DNA of 64,000 bases from Hyaloscypha bicolor E (Eukaryota > Ascomycota > Leotiomycetes > Helotiales > Hyaloscyphaceae): contig NW_020194684.1 in the NCBI RefSeq assembly GCF_002865645.1, forward strand, positions 6,245,565-6,309,564, read 5' to 3'. The notes under the pieces were generated by a model that saw only the letters and a list, made by a program, of their open reading frames with translations, was not told the origin of the DNA and made no database searches. Below are positions 10,205-21,718 of this stretch, one piece after another. The position numbers and the translations under genes were made by a program. How positions within the stretch are numbered: position 1 is the stretch's first letter; each line of letters begins with the position of its first letter.

Positions 10205-11791
10205 ATGGCGCGCAGCCTCGTCATCCTCCTCTTCCCAAGCCTCACATATGCATACACCACCTTCGAAACCAACTGCTCTATCCCAACGAACTCGACCAAC
10301 TTCGTATCCGCTAACGGCACAAGAGGTACGATGGATATCCTCTGGAGCTGTCTCTTCACAATCATCACCTGCACATGGACAGTTCTGCACCTCAATGTCC
10401 CCGAACAACGAGAAGACCGCAATCCAGGCAAATGGGGCACTATATGGTGGGCTATAAAAAGGGGGTGGACAAGCGCAAAATGGATGTTGGTCACAGTTCT
10501 CGCACCAGAAATCCTGCTAGCCAAGAATGTGGGGGATCTCAATGCGGTCAAGCTGGATTTGGAGGAGCTACAAGACTGGGCAGCTCAGGATGGAGTACCA
10601 TGGACCAGAACCCATTCGCTGTTCGCAAATATGGGAGGGTTTGTCATTCGAAGTAGTGCACCTGAACGGGCTGTAACTACAACATTTCCCAGGACCGGGA
10701 CAGCCCGACAAAAGCCTCTACCTCGAACCAGAGAGACAGCGGGCTGGAAAGCAAAACTCCGCCGCAGAATGGAATGGAGATCAAACTCTGATGTTGCGTT
10801 CGCCCCTCCTAATGCTCATGAGCAGAATCCAGCAGAGAGCAAAGAGCCATCAACGGCCGAGCTCGGTCTATCTGCCAATACATCCTCCCAACCCGTCCTA
10901 ATACACCTCCTAACCCAAGATATCGTCCTCCTTCGCTCAAAAGGCCTTCTGCCAAAGCTACCCTATATTACGCTAGAAGAAATAAACGACAAATCCAAAT
11001 TCGATAGCCTTGTGCGAGCCATTACAGTAGTCCAAATAACATGGATGGTAATCCAGATCATCATCCGCGCCTTCCGCTCCCTTGCAATCTCACAACTAGA
11101 GGTCTCCGTCCTTGCGTTCGCGACTTGCGCTATTATAATTTACGGTATAAATTGGGAGAAGCCTAAGGCTGTGCAAGTGCCTATAACAATCATCTCTTAC
11201 CCCGGTCCTTTCCCTAAAGACACTATGGAAATTGTAGAAAGAGATAGAGGCGCAGCAGAAAGCTTCTTTAGCGGTTTAATATTGATAGTAGAACAACTCG
11301 TTACCTCTCTAGCCGGTAGCAACAGGATTAGAAAATGGCCACTTGGCAAACCCATCCCCAACCTCTACAACCGCGACGTCCCCTGGATAGATCGGATAAT
11401 GGGTATATCTGATCTCGGTATCTCCCAAGGCGACATCTTCGGTCTTTTCCTCGGCACCACGGTCTTCGGTGCTGTGCACATCGCGGCATGGAATTTCGTC
11501 TTCCCTACGCCCGTCGAAAGCCTTTTGTGGAAAATCGCTGCTGTCTTATGTACGACGATGGGTTTGGTTTTCGGGGTTGTCATAAGAATCTTGTTTAGTT
11601 TTAATACTGGCTCGTCGGGGTATATATATGACACCATGGTTGTGATTCAATTCTTTTCAGTCTTTCTGATCCCGTTGAGTTATGTGGTTTGTAGGTTGTT
11701 TTTGGTTGTAGAGACTTTTAGGTGCTTGTGTTTCTTACCGCCAAGTGCGTATATCGCCACCTGGGCGACGAATGTGCCGCATATTGCTTGA
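10205..11791 (+). CDS. Polytopic membrane protein, fungal family of unknown function
   Basis: Intronless, 528 aa. It starts with a signal-peptide-like segment (MARSLVILLFPSLTYAYT), then an N-glycosylation-rich stretch (NCSIPTNSTNF, NGT). Further helices include TMDILWSCLFTIITCTWTVL, VVQITWMVIQIIIRAF, VSVLAFATCAIIIYGI, IFGLFLGTTVFGAVHIAAW, IAAVLCTTMGLVFGVVIRIL and VIQFFSVFLIPLSYVVCRLF. A long, charged loop lies between about residues 100 and 270. The motifs GTMDILWSCLFT and TWTVLHLNVPE are familiar from a large family of uncharacterised ascomycete membrane proteins. No catalytic motif is visible. Confidence 0.82.
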   Translation: MARSLVILLFPSLTYAYTTFETNCSIPTNSTNFVSANGTRGTMDILWSCLFTIITCTWTVLHLNVPEQREDRNPGKWGTIWWAIKRGWTSAKWMLVTVLAPEILLAKNVGDLNAVKLDLEELQDWAAQDGVPWTRTHSLFANMGGFVIRSSAPERAVTTTFPRTGTARQKPLPRTRETAGWKAKLRRRMEWRSNSDVAFAPPNAHEQNPAESKEPSTAELGLSANTSSQPVLIHLLTQDIVLLRSKGLLPKLPYITLEEINDKSKFDSLVRAITVVQITWMVIQIIIRAFRSLAISQLEVSVLAFATCAIIIYGINWEKPKAVQVPITIISYPGPFPKDTMEIVERDRGAAESFFSGLILIVEQLVTSLAGSNRIRKWPLGKPIPNLYNRDVPWIDRIMGISDLGISQGDIFGLFLGTTVFGAVHIAAWNFVFPTPVESLLWKIAAVLCTTMGLVFGVVIRILFSFNTGSSGYIYDTMVVIQFFSVFLIPLSYVVCRLFLVVETFRCLCFLPPSAYIATWATNVPHIA

Positions 11792-12957
11792 GATCGATTG
11801 TATTTTACGGGGCTATATGAGATATGGATTCGATATTAATAGGTTTGATGATGGAATAGGTAATAAAATAATACTCAATAATATAACAATCTTTGATTTA
11901 CTCGATCGTTGAAAGTGTCTAGGGCACTAGTGCAAGCAATCTTGTGATTTGTGAGATGTTGAATTCATTCCTATACTGATTTCCGCTTGCTTGATATGTC
12001 TAAATAAAGTATTGAGGAGGATGTGTAAACACTACCGCTCTCATGTAGCTGTATCTCGAGTAAAGACTTTGGATAGTGTATTGCTTGTTGAAACACCTCG
12101 AAGGTGTGTCAACTGAACTCATGTGGTGGAGGAAATTTAGGAGGGAACAACTTATGGAACCTTGTTATTCTATTTTTAAGTTGAGGAGATGTGAGCCAGA
12201 GGATGGGAGTGGAGGCACTGGAGGAAAAGAAAGGCAAAGCGTTGTGGAAGCGGCAACATTTCAAAGAAGGGAATCTAAGCAAGTCAACAGCAAAATTAGG
12301 AATGAGTTGCCCTGTCAAAAAATACTCTAAACTGCGTTGCATTCCAATGGGATGTGAATTATAAGTGATAACGCTGAAACATTGCAAGCAATACTGATTT
12401 GGAGGTACAGAAAAGTGTTGGAACTTTGGAAGCAGCGCGGAGTTGAAAACATAGCAAAGGGGTTTCGAATGAAGCATTCAATTGAATGTATACCATAGGG
12501 CTGGAACAATGAAAGGAGTAGACTTGCGGGAATCATGGCAGGTTGGTAGGCATCACAAGCTGATTCCAGCTCGCTAAAATTTTAGGGGTGATATTGCTAA
12601 ACGAGAGCGCTTCCTGACTTCCCATAGGCCCGTCATCGCTAGAGTTATAGGCGCCAAGCCCCTAGAATCTATTCCCCTCTTCCAGCAGCCGTGAAATTAA
12701 GCTGATGGGCCTATAATTTAGCTTCTGACCACTGAGAGCTTAGTTTCCCAAGTCCACCACTTACGTAACCAGGCCCGATTGTCGCCAAATGAACCCCTGG
12801 AAAAGGGGGTTGCTGCGCCGCAAAACATACGAGACCAAATCTTGAATTGGCCGGCATGTAGCACAGACATGCGCTTCTCCATCATTCACGATAACCTCAC
12901 TCTCCGCGCTTGTCCCCGTCTCTTTCTTCCCCTCTCTCAAACAGAGAGACCAATATT
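11792..12957. other. Intergenic, no gene seen
   Basis: About 1.2 kb, AT-leaning just after the preceding stop and without a supported ORF. Plus- and minus-strand ORFs of 70-120 codons overlap each other and show no domain features. Confidence 0.4.
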
Positions 12958-13575
12958 ATGGCCCTCGGTCTACCCCTCAAGGCGCTGTCTCAGCGCGATC
13001 TCGGCGGCAGCCAGACAGTCACCCAAGTTGTAACCGCAACCGCGACTCCTGCCCCCACGACTGTAACAGCAACATCCACACCCCTCACAACCAATATCAA
13101 ATCTAGTCCAGCATCTGGTCCGACATCAAGTACCTTTCCCTCTGTATTCCCATCCAATAACCCTTGAAAGCAGCAACTGATCGAGCAACAGGCCCCCTCC
13201 TCTTCTTCGTCCTGCTAGCAATCTTGATAATCATCTTCTTGCTCGGAATGGGCTTTGTGTAATCTCCTCTTGCCATATCCCCTGCCATCTTCTTCTCTAA
13301 TATATCCAAGCATCTACTGCTGCAGGACCCGCAAAACTCGCATTGCAGCACGTGAGGCTGCCGCAGCAGAGAATGAACTACAGCCCACAGCCGACCAACC
13401 AGCTCCTCAGTCGGAGGTTTATGGGTATTATGCTCCCCCTGGCCCTGCTGCAACGGGAGGGGTGGGAATGGCTGAGGCTGGGAAAGCAGAGCAAGAGGCG
13501 GCTGCGAGGGAGCTGCACGGGTATTTCTCACCAAGTGCTACGCCGAGGGTCGGAGATGGGGTTGTTGCTAGGTAG
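12958..13575 (+). CDS. Ser/Thr-rich single-pass membrane protein, unknown function
   Basis: Three exons, 12958-13129, 13174-13258 and 13326-13575, give 168 aa. The introns are 44 nt (GTACCT...GCAG) and 67 nt (GTAATC...TGCAG). The joined protein has a Thr/Ser/Pro-rich presumed ectodomain (QTVTQVVTATATPAPTTVTA), one transmembrane helix that exists only in exon 2 (GPLLFFVLLAILIIIFLLGM), a basic stop-transfer segment (TRKTRIAAREAA) and an Ala/Glu/Gly-rich tail with GYYAPPGP and HGYFSPSA. This layout resembles fungal cell-surface sensor or mucin-like proteins, but there is no WSC or other named domain. The first intron is short, so its borders are less certain. The gene converges on the SMI1-domain gene. 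Confidence 0.65.
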
Positions 13576-13758
13576 GGTTGGCGGGTGAGGTGTATTGGCA
13601 ACGTGGCCGTAATGGCAATATTAAAGTCGACGTCTTGAAAAATACTGTAGAGACACACCCCTGAGCGCCGCCATGAAGAAAGCGGGCAACACCTTGAGAA
13701 GCTCCACAGACCTAAAAATCGGCCCAAAGGTGGCTGGTTCACTCGAGAGCGTCATCGC

Positions 13759-15381
13759 TCAACTCCGCAAATCCCTCTTCTCCAACACAATGTCCGGGAA
13801 CTCACTCTTCACCACCGCATTCTCCATCCACTCCCTAAAGCTGCTCCAAACCTCTGTAGGCAACCCACGCTCATCCCAACACACGACCGCCCAATGCATG
13901 ACATCCACACCCTCCTCCTTCTCCCACTTCTCCCCCTCGCCCAACTCCCCCAGCTCCTCCAACCCGCCAAAATAATCCCCCACAAGCCGCTCCACCCACC
14001 TCCTCTGCTTCTTCTGCTCCTCTCCATCATTTCCCTCCTTCAACATCTCAATCCTCTTCATCAACCGATTCCTCGCCTTCCGCACCACGTACGCGCGAAC
14101 TAACCACAAACTCCCTTCTCCCCCACCCTCCTTATCCCCGGCTATAACCAAGCAAGCTTCCGGCTTTAAAATGGGCCAGACAACGCCGAAGTTTTCTGGC
14201 AACTCCATGCCCGGAATCAGAGAAAGGAGTATGAGCTGCGAAAAGGGGGCAGAGTCGGGATCTGGTTTTGGGGGGTTTTTGTGGTGTATCTTGGAAGAGG
14301 GAGCAAGGAGGCGTTGTCGGTAATGGCCGTTCCAGATCCCATCCATGCCGTCACTTATGCTGAGGAACTCCTTATAGTCGCTTGGTAACTCGACATCGAG
14401 TCTCAGTTCCAGTTCCTCGATGCTCTTTTTGCTTGCGCCGGGGTGGCGGATAGAAGAAATTGGTATTGATGGTGACCACTTTTCCTCCCCGTCTTCGTCA
14501 CTGGAAGTATCTTCTAGGAACTGCACATGCCGCCTCGTATTCTGATCAAGCATCTTGACGAGATCTCTCATCCCGTCGTCCAGAAACGGGAACTCGACGC
14601 CATTTTTCATCCGCCGTTTCACCACGCCCTTGAGACGTTCGAACTCTGCTTGCACCTCTTTTTTGCCGTCCTCGGTTTTTGGCCCCAGGATCCCCCTAAC
14701 AAGGACCCGCCACACGAATCTATACCTCGCCAGCCTCGGAAGGTAGTGCTCCAAATCCCCTCCAATAACCTCACACAACGTCTCTGTCGCTTCCTGGTCA
14801 TCGAGCTTGTTAATGGCAAGATGGAACCCAAAAAGGACCGCAGAGTCGAAAGTCATCGTGAGCCTTGATTTCACGGGTCCGCGATGTAAACCTTCATCAC
14901 CAACGTCCTCCTCTTCCCTTTTCTCAGACCCAGTGAAAAATCCCTCCCTATCCTCCCAACTCCCCTCTCTATCTTTCAAAAATTGCAGCACGCGGCTTAA
15001 ATCCCGCCTATCCCTCGCCTCCCCAACATCCCGGGGACCAGGCTGCTGATCCAGAAGCAACTTCCCAACACTTGTATTAACAGTCAAAACATCTAGACTC
15101 CTCAACAAATCCTCGTCCTCCATATCCTCATCGGGCGTGAAATCCGGCCACCAATCCGCAGCCTGGAATGCAAAATAGAGACCTATGTCATGAATTGAGC
15201 GGGCTGGGATGGGGACGTAGGCGTCTGCCATCTCGAGGAGTTCGACGGCCTCGTCGACATAGCCGAGGGCCGCGAAGCGGAGTGCGATGTCGACTAGGCG
15301 GTGGATGAAGGCCCATGGTGAGCGGAGGGTGAGGAGGTAGCGGGTTGTGAATTCTGGGTTGGTTGTTAGGATTGCGGCCAT
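13759..15381 (-). CDS. SMI1/KNR4-domain protein
   Basis: Single exon; 540 aa from the first in-frame ATG (15381). The open frame extends to 15477 without another ATG, so a short upstream exon is possible. The C-terminal half contains an SMI1/KNR4 signature: GASKKSIEELELRLDVELPS followed by DYKEFLSISDGMDGIWNG. In yeast this fold (Smi1/Knr4) links cell-wall stress signalling and glucan synthesis; in other contexts it serves as a generic protein-binding module. The N-terminal half is helical (YVDEAVELLEMADAYVP) and may be repeat-like. An acidic stretch (EDTSSDEDGEEKW) precedes the domain. It lies tail to tail with the preceding gene and in tandem with the debranching-enzyme gene. Confidence 0.75.
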   Translation of the reverse strand: MAAILTTNPEFTTRYLLTLRSPWAFIHRLVDIALRFAALGYVDEAVELLEMADAYVPIPARSIHDIGLYFAFQAADWWPDFTPDEDMEDEDLLRSLDVLTVNTSVGKLLLDQQPGPRDVGEARDRRDLSRVLQFLKDREGSWEDREGFFTGSEKREEEDVGDEGLHRGPVKSRLTMTFDSAVLFGFHLAINKLDDQEATETLCEVIGGDLEHYLPRLARYRFVWRVLVRGILGPKTEDGKKEVQAEFERLKGVVKRRMKNGVEFPFLDDGMRDLVKMLDQNTRRHVQFLEDTSSDEDGEEKWSPSIPISSIRHPGASKKSIEELELRLDVELPSDYKEFLSISDGMDGIWNGHYRQRLLAPSSKIHHKNPPKPDPDSAPFSQLILLSLIPGMELPENFGVVWPILKPEACLVIAGDKEGGGEGSLWLVRAYVVRKARNRLMKRIEMLKEGNDGEEQKKQRRWVERLVGDYFGGLEELGELGEGEKWEKEEGVDVMHWAVVCWDERGLPTEVWSSFREWMENAVVKSEFPDIVLEKRDLRS

Positions 15382-15997
15382 TTCTGTGGTGAGAAAGCTC
15401 AAGGCAGCCCCGCGAGATTCCGGACGATCATGGGGCGGGAAGATGGGCTTCGTGACGGTGGAGGCGAGCTGGGCCAAGAATTACTGAGGTTTGAGATGGG
15501 AATCCGGCTGGAGACACAGCTGAGTCTGATTGTGATTTTGATCAGGAGGGGAGAAGTTTGGATGAGTTGAGAGCTGATGAGGATGTGAGGCTGAGCGGCT
15601 TTAGGCATAGCTGCATGCGGGATGTCATCTGACTTTCCTAGGCAAGCGAGCATGTGATTTGGCTCCCCTTTTCTCTTTCCCTCTCCCCTGTCTTCCTTCA
15701 CCATCCCACAATCAACAGACAAAAATAGCGATTATAGTAACCATTCCAAAAGCCGTTTATTTTCATGAGTTCTATCTACCATCTCCTCGTGCCTGTTCCT
15801 TTACCACTCTGATTCTGGCTCTGATTCCTCTCATCCTTCCGCTTCCACTTCTGGAGTTCTCGCCAGATCAAAATACCCCACCTCGTGTACTGTATTCCTC
15901 ATTTTTCATTAATCATTCATCCATATTCTTTCTTTCGGTGTCCTCTTACTCTTCAGTCTCTCTAGACACTGTAATCCCGAATGCAGTCCACCTCCTC
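15382..15997. other. Intergenic between two minus-strand genes
   Basis: About 600 bases holding the promoter of the SMI1-domain gene and the 3' end of the debranching-enzyme transcript. Pyrimidine-rich and without a supported ORF. Confidence 0.4.
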
Positions 15998-18900
15998 TCA
16001 ATTACTCGACTCCGACAATTGGCTAACATTATACTGCGCCGCATCATGATAAAGATCAATCAAGCAGCCCGCACTCCAAGCCTGCGTTGGGGACTATACC
16101 ATAATTAGCAATCCCTCTCTCTCACTCGTTTTGGGAATTCAAAACTCACCGAATCCCCACAAAACTCCCCATTCTTATTTGTCAGCTCAGTAAGCCCAGC
16201 CCACGGACTGCTTTGAATAGCTTCTTTGCAACCTTTGAGTCGTCTAGTAATCTGCTGGAATGCCTCCGTCCTCTCCTGCGGCCCCTTCCTCCGCATTAGA
16301 TCAAACTTCAACAGTGCTCTCAAGAAGAAGCCCGTTGGCCACAGCCACTCCGGTCCCTGATGGTAGTTCCGTCCCTTGCTCGTCGCAAAATCCGTGCTAT
16401 CTTCAGAATTATTGTAATAAGGGCGATAATTGAGATCCTTGGGGTCGAGGGTCGCCATTCCAGTGGGGCCGCGCAGGACCTTGTCGGCCAGTGTGAGGGC
16501 ATGCAAAGCATGCGCGGGGACGAAGAGGTCGGGGGCGACGGTCATGGCGATGGGGAAGTTGGCGCGGAGTTGGTAGTCTTCGTACTCTTTTCCGCTCTTG
16601 TAGAGGTCTTTGTAGATGCCCCGGCGGTTGATGATCTTTGTGTTGATGTCGTACTTGGAATCGTCTTTGGCTTCCATTGGAACCCAGTAGCAGCGCTCAA
16701 AATTGTCCTTGATCTTCGCGGCCCAATCATCGAAAGTTACGGGTTCCGAATTCCCGGTGGAGGTGCTGACGCCGGTATATTTGTACTTGCCTTCTCTGTG
16801 CAATTCGGAAAGCCAAACGAGCGTGCTGTAGAGAAGTCCTGTGATTTCGATCGCAGCTCCATCTCTAGGAGTTCCAGGTACCCCCTTGCTATTCGCACGG
16901 CCTGACTCACCCATCTTGTCCATCCAAGTTCCACAGTTATCTTGGTTTCCACCAAAGATTAAGCCAGTCTCCCAGTCAACCTTAATCTCCTGATTGAACC
17001 CATTCGAGTTCATCTGCATATCCAGACCTGGGCCAGCATTGGCTTCGCGGAATTTCATGCCCGCTGCATGCCGTTGCATCGCTTCTTGAATGATATCTTC
17101 AAGAGTTGAAGACTTCGAGTATGCTCGAGGATCGTTGGCCTCAAAGTGAGTATCGTCATAAGGCAAGAACCTTCGAGGAATCTTCTCCTTCAAGATCTCA
17201 ACACCACCGGGCACAATCTTGGTATAATCCTGGATCGTTTGAAGCATGAACCAAATTGCATCTCGAGCATTATACCGAGGGTTACTGCCACTTGACAGAA
17301 GATTGGGGACCATGCCGTGCTTCAGCACACTAGCAAAAGCAAGAATATGCTCTTTGCAGTCAGAATATCGACCAGTGCCAAGACACAAACCACGAGCGGA
17401 AATGAAAACATCTCGGCCCCAGCATCGTGCCCACTCAACTGCGAAATGAGGAAGGCCAGCTGCCATTGACGGAACAGCTTTCTTGGAATACAAGGATGCA
17501 GACTTGACATAACCAATTTGTTGAACGCTGACCATCGCAAGGTCCTTCAAGAACCATTGGCCTTTCTGAACATTTTCGTTCATGAGGTCAAGGCCACGGT
17601 TCCAGGCCGCGTTGTAGGCTGTACGGATTACGAGACCGAAGTATCGAGGTAGTAAGAAGCTGGGCAGCTTCCGAATAGCATCGAAGCGGTCTTTCAGCCA
17701 GGCCGCTGGCTTTATCAGATTTTCAAATCCGTCTTTCTTGGATATCCGTTCCAGGCGACCGGAGATGTAGTCCAAAGGCCACTGGCCATTCCGTAAATGT
17801 TGGCAAAGAGGATGAGCGAGATCATTGTTCTCAATGATATCCTTCAAGATGCTCCAGAAGCCTTGAAGGCCAGCGTAGACAAGCTTGCCGTGCCCTGGGA
17901 TATCATAAACTCCATCTTTTCCGTCGCTCGCATCGAGTTCCTCTGCTTCGCATCTGTACAAGACGAAGTTCAAATCAATGAGACTAACATGCGCAAATGC
18001 AGCCTTTCCTCCCGATGTGACGTATGTATCTAGACTAGTCGTGTGATCTGCTTCAGGAATCCAAGTCTCAAACAAAGCGATACTTCCGGGAGGGAACTTG
18101 TCCCGGACAGAAATCACCGTCTCGTCTTGTCTGGCCTCCATTCGAATTCCAGGCAGGTCGATGACTTTACTCGGCAAACCTCTCAAGAACTTCTTGTCCT
18201 CTAAGGCTGCCTTCTTGGCTTCGTCGCTCATATCAACCTCGAGCATCCAACTGCCCAGGTGTCGAGCCTTGGTACCTCCGAGATGAACAGGACTGAGCCC
18301 ACCATTTCCGTTCCCGTATCCTGGGAACGCTGTGTGAGCAATAAGGAAGTACCCCTTTCTAGACTCAGGATGAACTCGGTGGACGGTGATATATTGATCC
18401 TCGTGATGGATATGCGTCTCATCATACCCATCCTTCCCCATCAAAGTATGGATCTGGTTCAAGAGTTTCTTGATACCCCCAATACCACCCTCACCGCCGC
18501 CAACTTCGACGTGCTTCGTTGAGGATGGCGAAGTGTACAGTCTTGTCTCATGCACGAGGTCCACCAGTTTCGGATAGACTTCATCGTAACCCATCACACT
18601 GCCAGTCGCACTAGCGCACATGTTGACCAATGCCGCATTTGGGAGAGTATCACGAGCATCTCGTTTCTGCGCTGGAACTTCATTGTCATGAGTGCAATCC
18701 ATGAACAGGGCATGAACTGGCGTTTGCTTAATCTTGCGAATGATCTCGCGCTGGGTTTGATTATTTGTGGTACCGTTCGGAGTGTTCTTCGGCTCATTTC
18801 CAGAAATCTCATCGACTTCAAAGCTGCCGATGGGACGGCCACCATGGCGATGCACCAGTCGACTGAGTTCTCCAGTCCCCCACGCTTGCATGGCTTCTCT

Positions 18901-20779
18901 GATCAGGGAGCTAATTCCCAGACGTTTGACGAAAACATAATCCATCTCTTCGGACCCGGTGAAAAGTTCGGCGACCACGAAGAGATCTGGTCGGACTCGT
19001 CTTGCTTCGTCTAGAAGAAATTCCGCCACATGTAGAGGAGTCGAGTGACAATTGTCAATGCGAAATCCTTGGAAATACTTGGCCATCATACGAGTATACT
19101 TGGCCATGTGCTCCCACAAATACGGACTGTCTTCTGGCCCGCTGCCGTATCGTAACTTCACGCAGTCACCCCACACGATGACTTCGCGACGGAGGTAAGC
19201 CCGAGAGTTAGGACCAGCATTATCAATCAAAGCATTAGCAGCCCAGATCCAACCATTGTTGACCAATGCAAGATCCTCTTGCTTATGCTTTGCTGTGATC
19301 GAATTCTTGGGTAATCTCGTGAAGTAAGATTCAATGAGAGGGTTTTTCTGGTCAATTGGGCCAAGCTTCGGCCCATGGTCGTCAAGCCGGACATATTTCA
19401 CCCGATTGAAAATCTGCTCGAGAATTTCCGCAACGTCTGCATCGTACTCTTTGTAGAGCGGCAGGTTAACTTCGTCCAAAATGCTGGTGAACTTGCTTCT
19501 AGCAACAGCGCGATCGGCCGAGTCGGAATCATCTCCTTCAAATCGACCATAGATGGCAGTGATCAGAGCAGCGCCAATTTGAGGGTCTATTCGCCTCCTG
19601 TACCTCTCGCCCATTGTGTCCGTGTTCAATAAACCCTTCTTCGTTAAGAACTGTGCTTTTTCAAAGGGAGTGGCATTTCTGATAGCCTCCAGACCGCCAA
19701 TACCATCGCCACCGAAGCCGCCGTGAGGGAACTTGATATCGCCGTTTGCCCATGCTTCAATAGCAGCATCAGCATCACGTTCGATATCAATGACATAGTA
19801 TTCCCAAAGTCTGAGTTTGGCAATAACTTCAGTCTTAATCCCATCCATAATCTTGATAAGGTCATCCACACTCTTGAGAGTGGTAGCCAAGCCGAGTTTC
19901 GACAGATTACTGCTGTACGCAAGTAAAGCCGTGTCCAATTCCAAGGCAGAACGTAGCCAAGGTGCCGTCGAAACGTTGTATCCCACCTCGGGATGCTCTT
20001 GCAGCCATAAGCTGTCGTCCGCAGTATGATTGAAAACGACATCCGTCAGCCCTAACAAACCGTATTGCGTCTCCATGTTCTGTACCAATTTCTCGATATC
20101 AGCCTCACCGTTTGGGAAGCATTCTGGATCCCAACTCAGCTGATCGTATATGCTATATGGGGAATTCGACTGCCCTCTATGTTGTAAAGGTGTGAAGTGA
20201 ATCATATTGTAGCCTCGCTCGCTGATGCCCCGAAGGTGCTTCTCCCAATCCTTGGGGTATTTGCCCATGAACTTGGAGATGATCGAGAATATTGATAGTG
20301 CCGCCAAGGGCATCTGTCTTCCATCGAGAGTGAGTCGTGGCGCAACATCGATATAGAATGTCTCTGTCTTTGCAGGTGCGAGGGGTTTCTGTGTAGTTTC
20401 GGAAAGGTCGGGAAGAGGAGTGTAGGTCGTGTAGAAGGCAAATGCGCCTGCGCCGTGGATGGGGACGGAGATCTCGATTGTTCGATTGAAGTCTGGTTCA
20501 AGCCTGCGACTTATCAGTCTTGCCCCTATCTATAATGCAGATATCTTACTTGAACTCTCGAAACTTCTCTCTCCGGAACTCTGCGCCCTCCTCTGGGATA
20601 TTCACCCAAAGGCTGCCATGTCTGCAGATTGAGGATGTACCTTCAATTGCGAATCTGACAATGATCGGGGCAGTGCTCTTGGGAGTGAGGTAAATATATC
20701 CTCCGGCGACATCTGGGCTCCCATCATCCTTGAGAGGGAGTAAATATTTTTCGCTGGACAACATTGTCTTCGGGGCCAT
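15998..20779 (-). CDS. GDB1: Glycogen debranching enzyme (4-alpha-glucanotransferase / amylo-1,6-glucosidase)
   Basis: Three exons (minus strand): 20550-20779, 16150-20503 and 15998-16081, giving 1555 aa, the expected length for a fungal debranching enzyme. Intron 1 is 46 nt (20504-20549, GTAAGA...CGCAG). Intron 2 is 68 nt (16082-16149, GTGAGT...CGCAG); it joins FCGDS to AWSAGCLIDLYHDA, the conserved C terminus. The N-terminal glucanotransferase half shows GH13 motifs LTDVVFNHTADDS, FRIDNCHSTPLHVAEF (nucleophile Asp), FVVAELFTGSEE (acid Glu) and FMDCTHDNEVP. The C-terminal glucosidase half shows AVEWARCWGRDVFISARGL and FGGNQDNCGTWMDKMGE. It is a cytosolic enzyme that removes limit-dextrin branches. 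The start at 20779 (MAPKTMLSSEKYLLPL) was chosen over a frame extending to 20998 because the extension is Cys-rich and unlike the family. Confidence 0.97.
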
Positions 20780-21718
20780 CGTTGAGTGTGTGGGAGAACC
20801 GCACCACCTTGCGTGGGATAGCTTCACCGGAGAGCCAGGATCTTTGAAAAAGCAGATGCAACGTGAGCAGTAAGGAGCGACGAGGAGGGGAATTATAGCA
20901 TTCTTCAACAATCGAGAGCAGTATGTACAAGAACGCGGCGAGGAAATTTCGCGCACTAGGAGGTTGATGGGTTGGAGCGGGAGATGTGCATTCGGCAAGG
21001 TTTGGTCTTGGTCGTGGTTAGGCAGAGCTACGTCATTCCAGGTACGACAGAGCGCATCCCCATGAAAGCTTGTACTTGAAACGTCGCGAAGCTTGAAGAA
21101 TGGAAGGAGAGTGGAGGACTTGACAGGCTTTGACTCTCGTTCCTTGATCTTCCATGTGTCAGCCAGAAATCCTTCGATCGTGCAACCAGAGCTGGAATCA
21201 CGGGGTTCGTCCCTTCTGCGTCACTTCACTCAACCCCGCCAAGTCTCACCCGGGACGACTTGCCCGCCGGATACAGAAACCTTCCGCTAAGCACCATAGT
21301 GAAACATCCCATCACGCAACCTTCTATCTGATCTATCCTTCACTGCCATCACTCTTATCCTCTGCCTCAACATAGGCCATGTGGCAACGATCATGGCCGC
21401 CTGCCACCTATTACGGCGTGAGACAGCTGCTCTGAATGGGAGCTCCAAACCCCTGAATCGCACTATCATCACTCTCCAGATGCCCTACTCCCCCTTCAAC
21501 CCCACCAAGCTTCCTTGGAGACGAAGGACGGTGCGTGCTCGTGCAACTCGAGTCGAGTCGTCGAATCGAAGCTAAGAGACTCGGATCAGATCGAGTTGAA
21601 ATGAATAAGGAAAGAGAATCAGTACTCTCAACTGCTCATTACTTTTGCAACCGCCGCACAACTTTTCCATCCATCACAACGACTTCTCAGCTCAATGATT
21701 TCCAAAGCTTGCCCTTGC
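20780..21718. other. Intergenic, debranching-enzyme promoter and HET-gene 3' flank
   Basis: About 940 bases, upstream of the debranching-enzyme start and downstream of the HET gene. Small ORFs overlap on both strands; none is supported. Confidence 0.4.

Noticed and set aside
15382..15477. Upstream extension of the SMI1-domain ORF
   Set aside because: It is open but has no ATG, so the start was set at 15381. A short upstream exon could not be shown.
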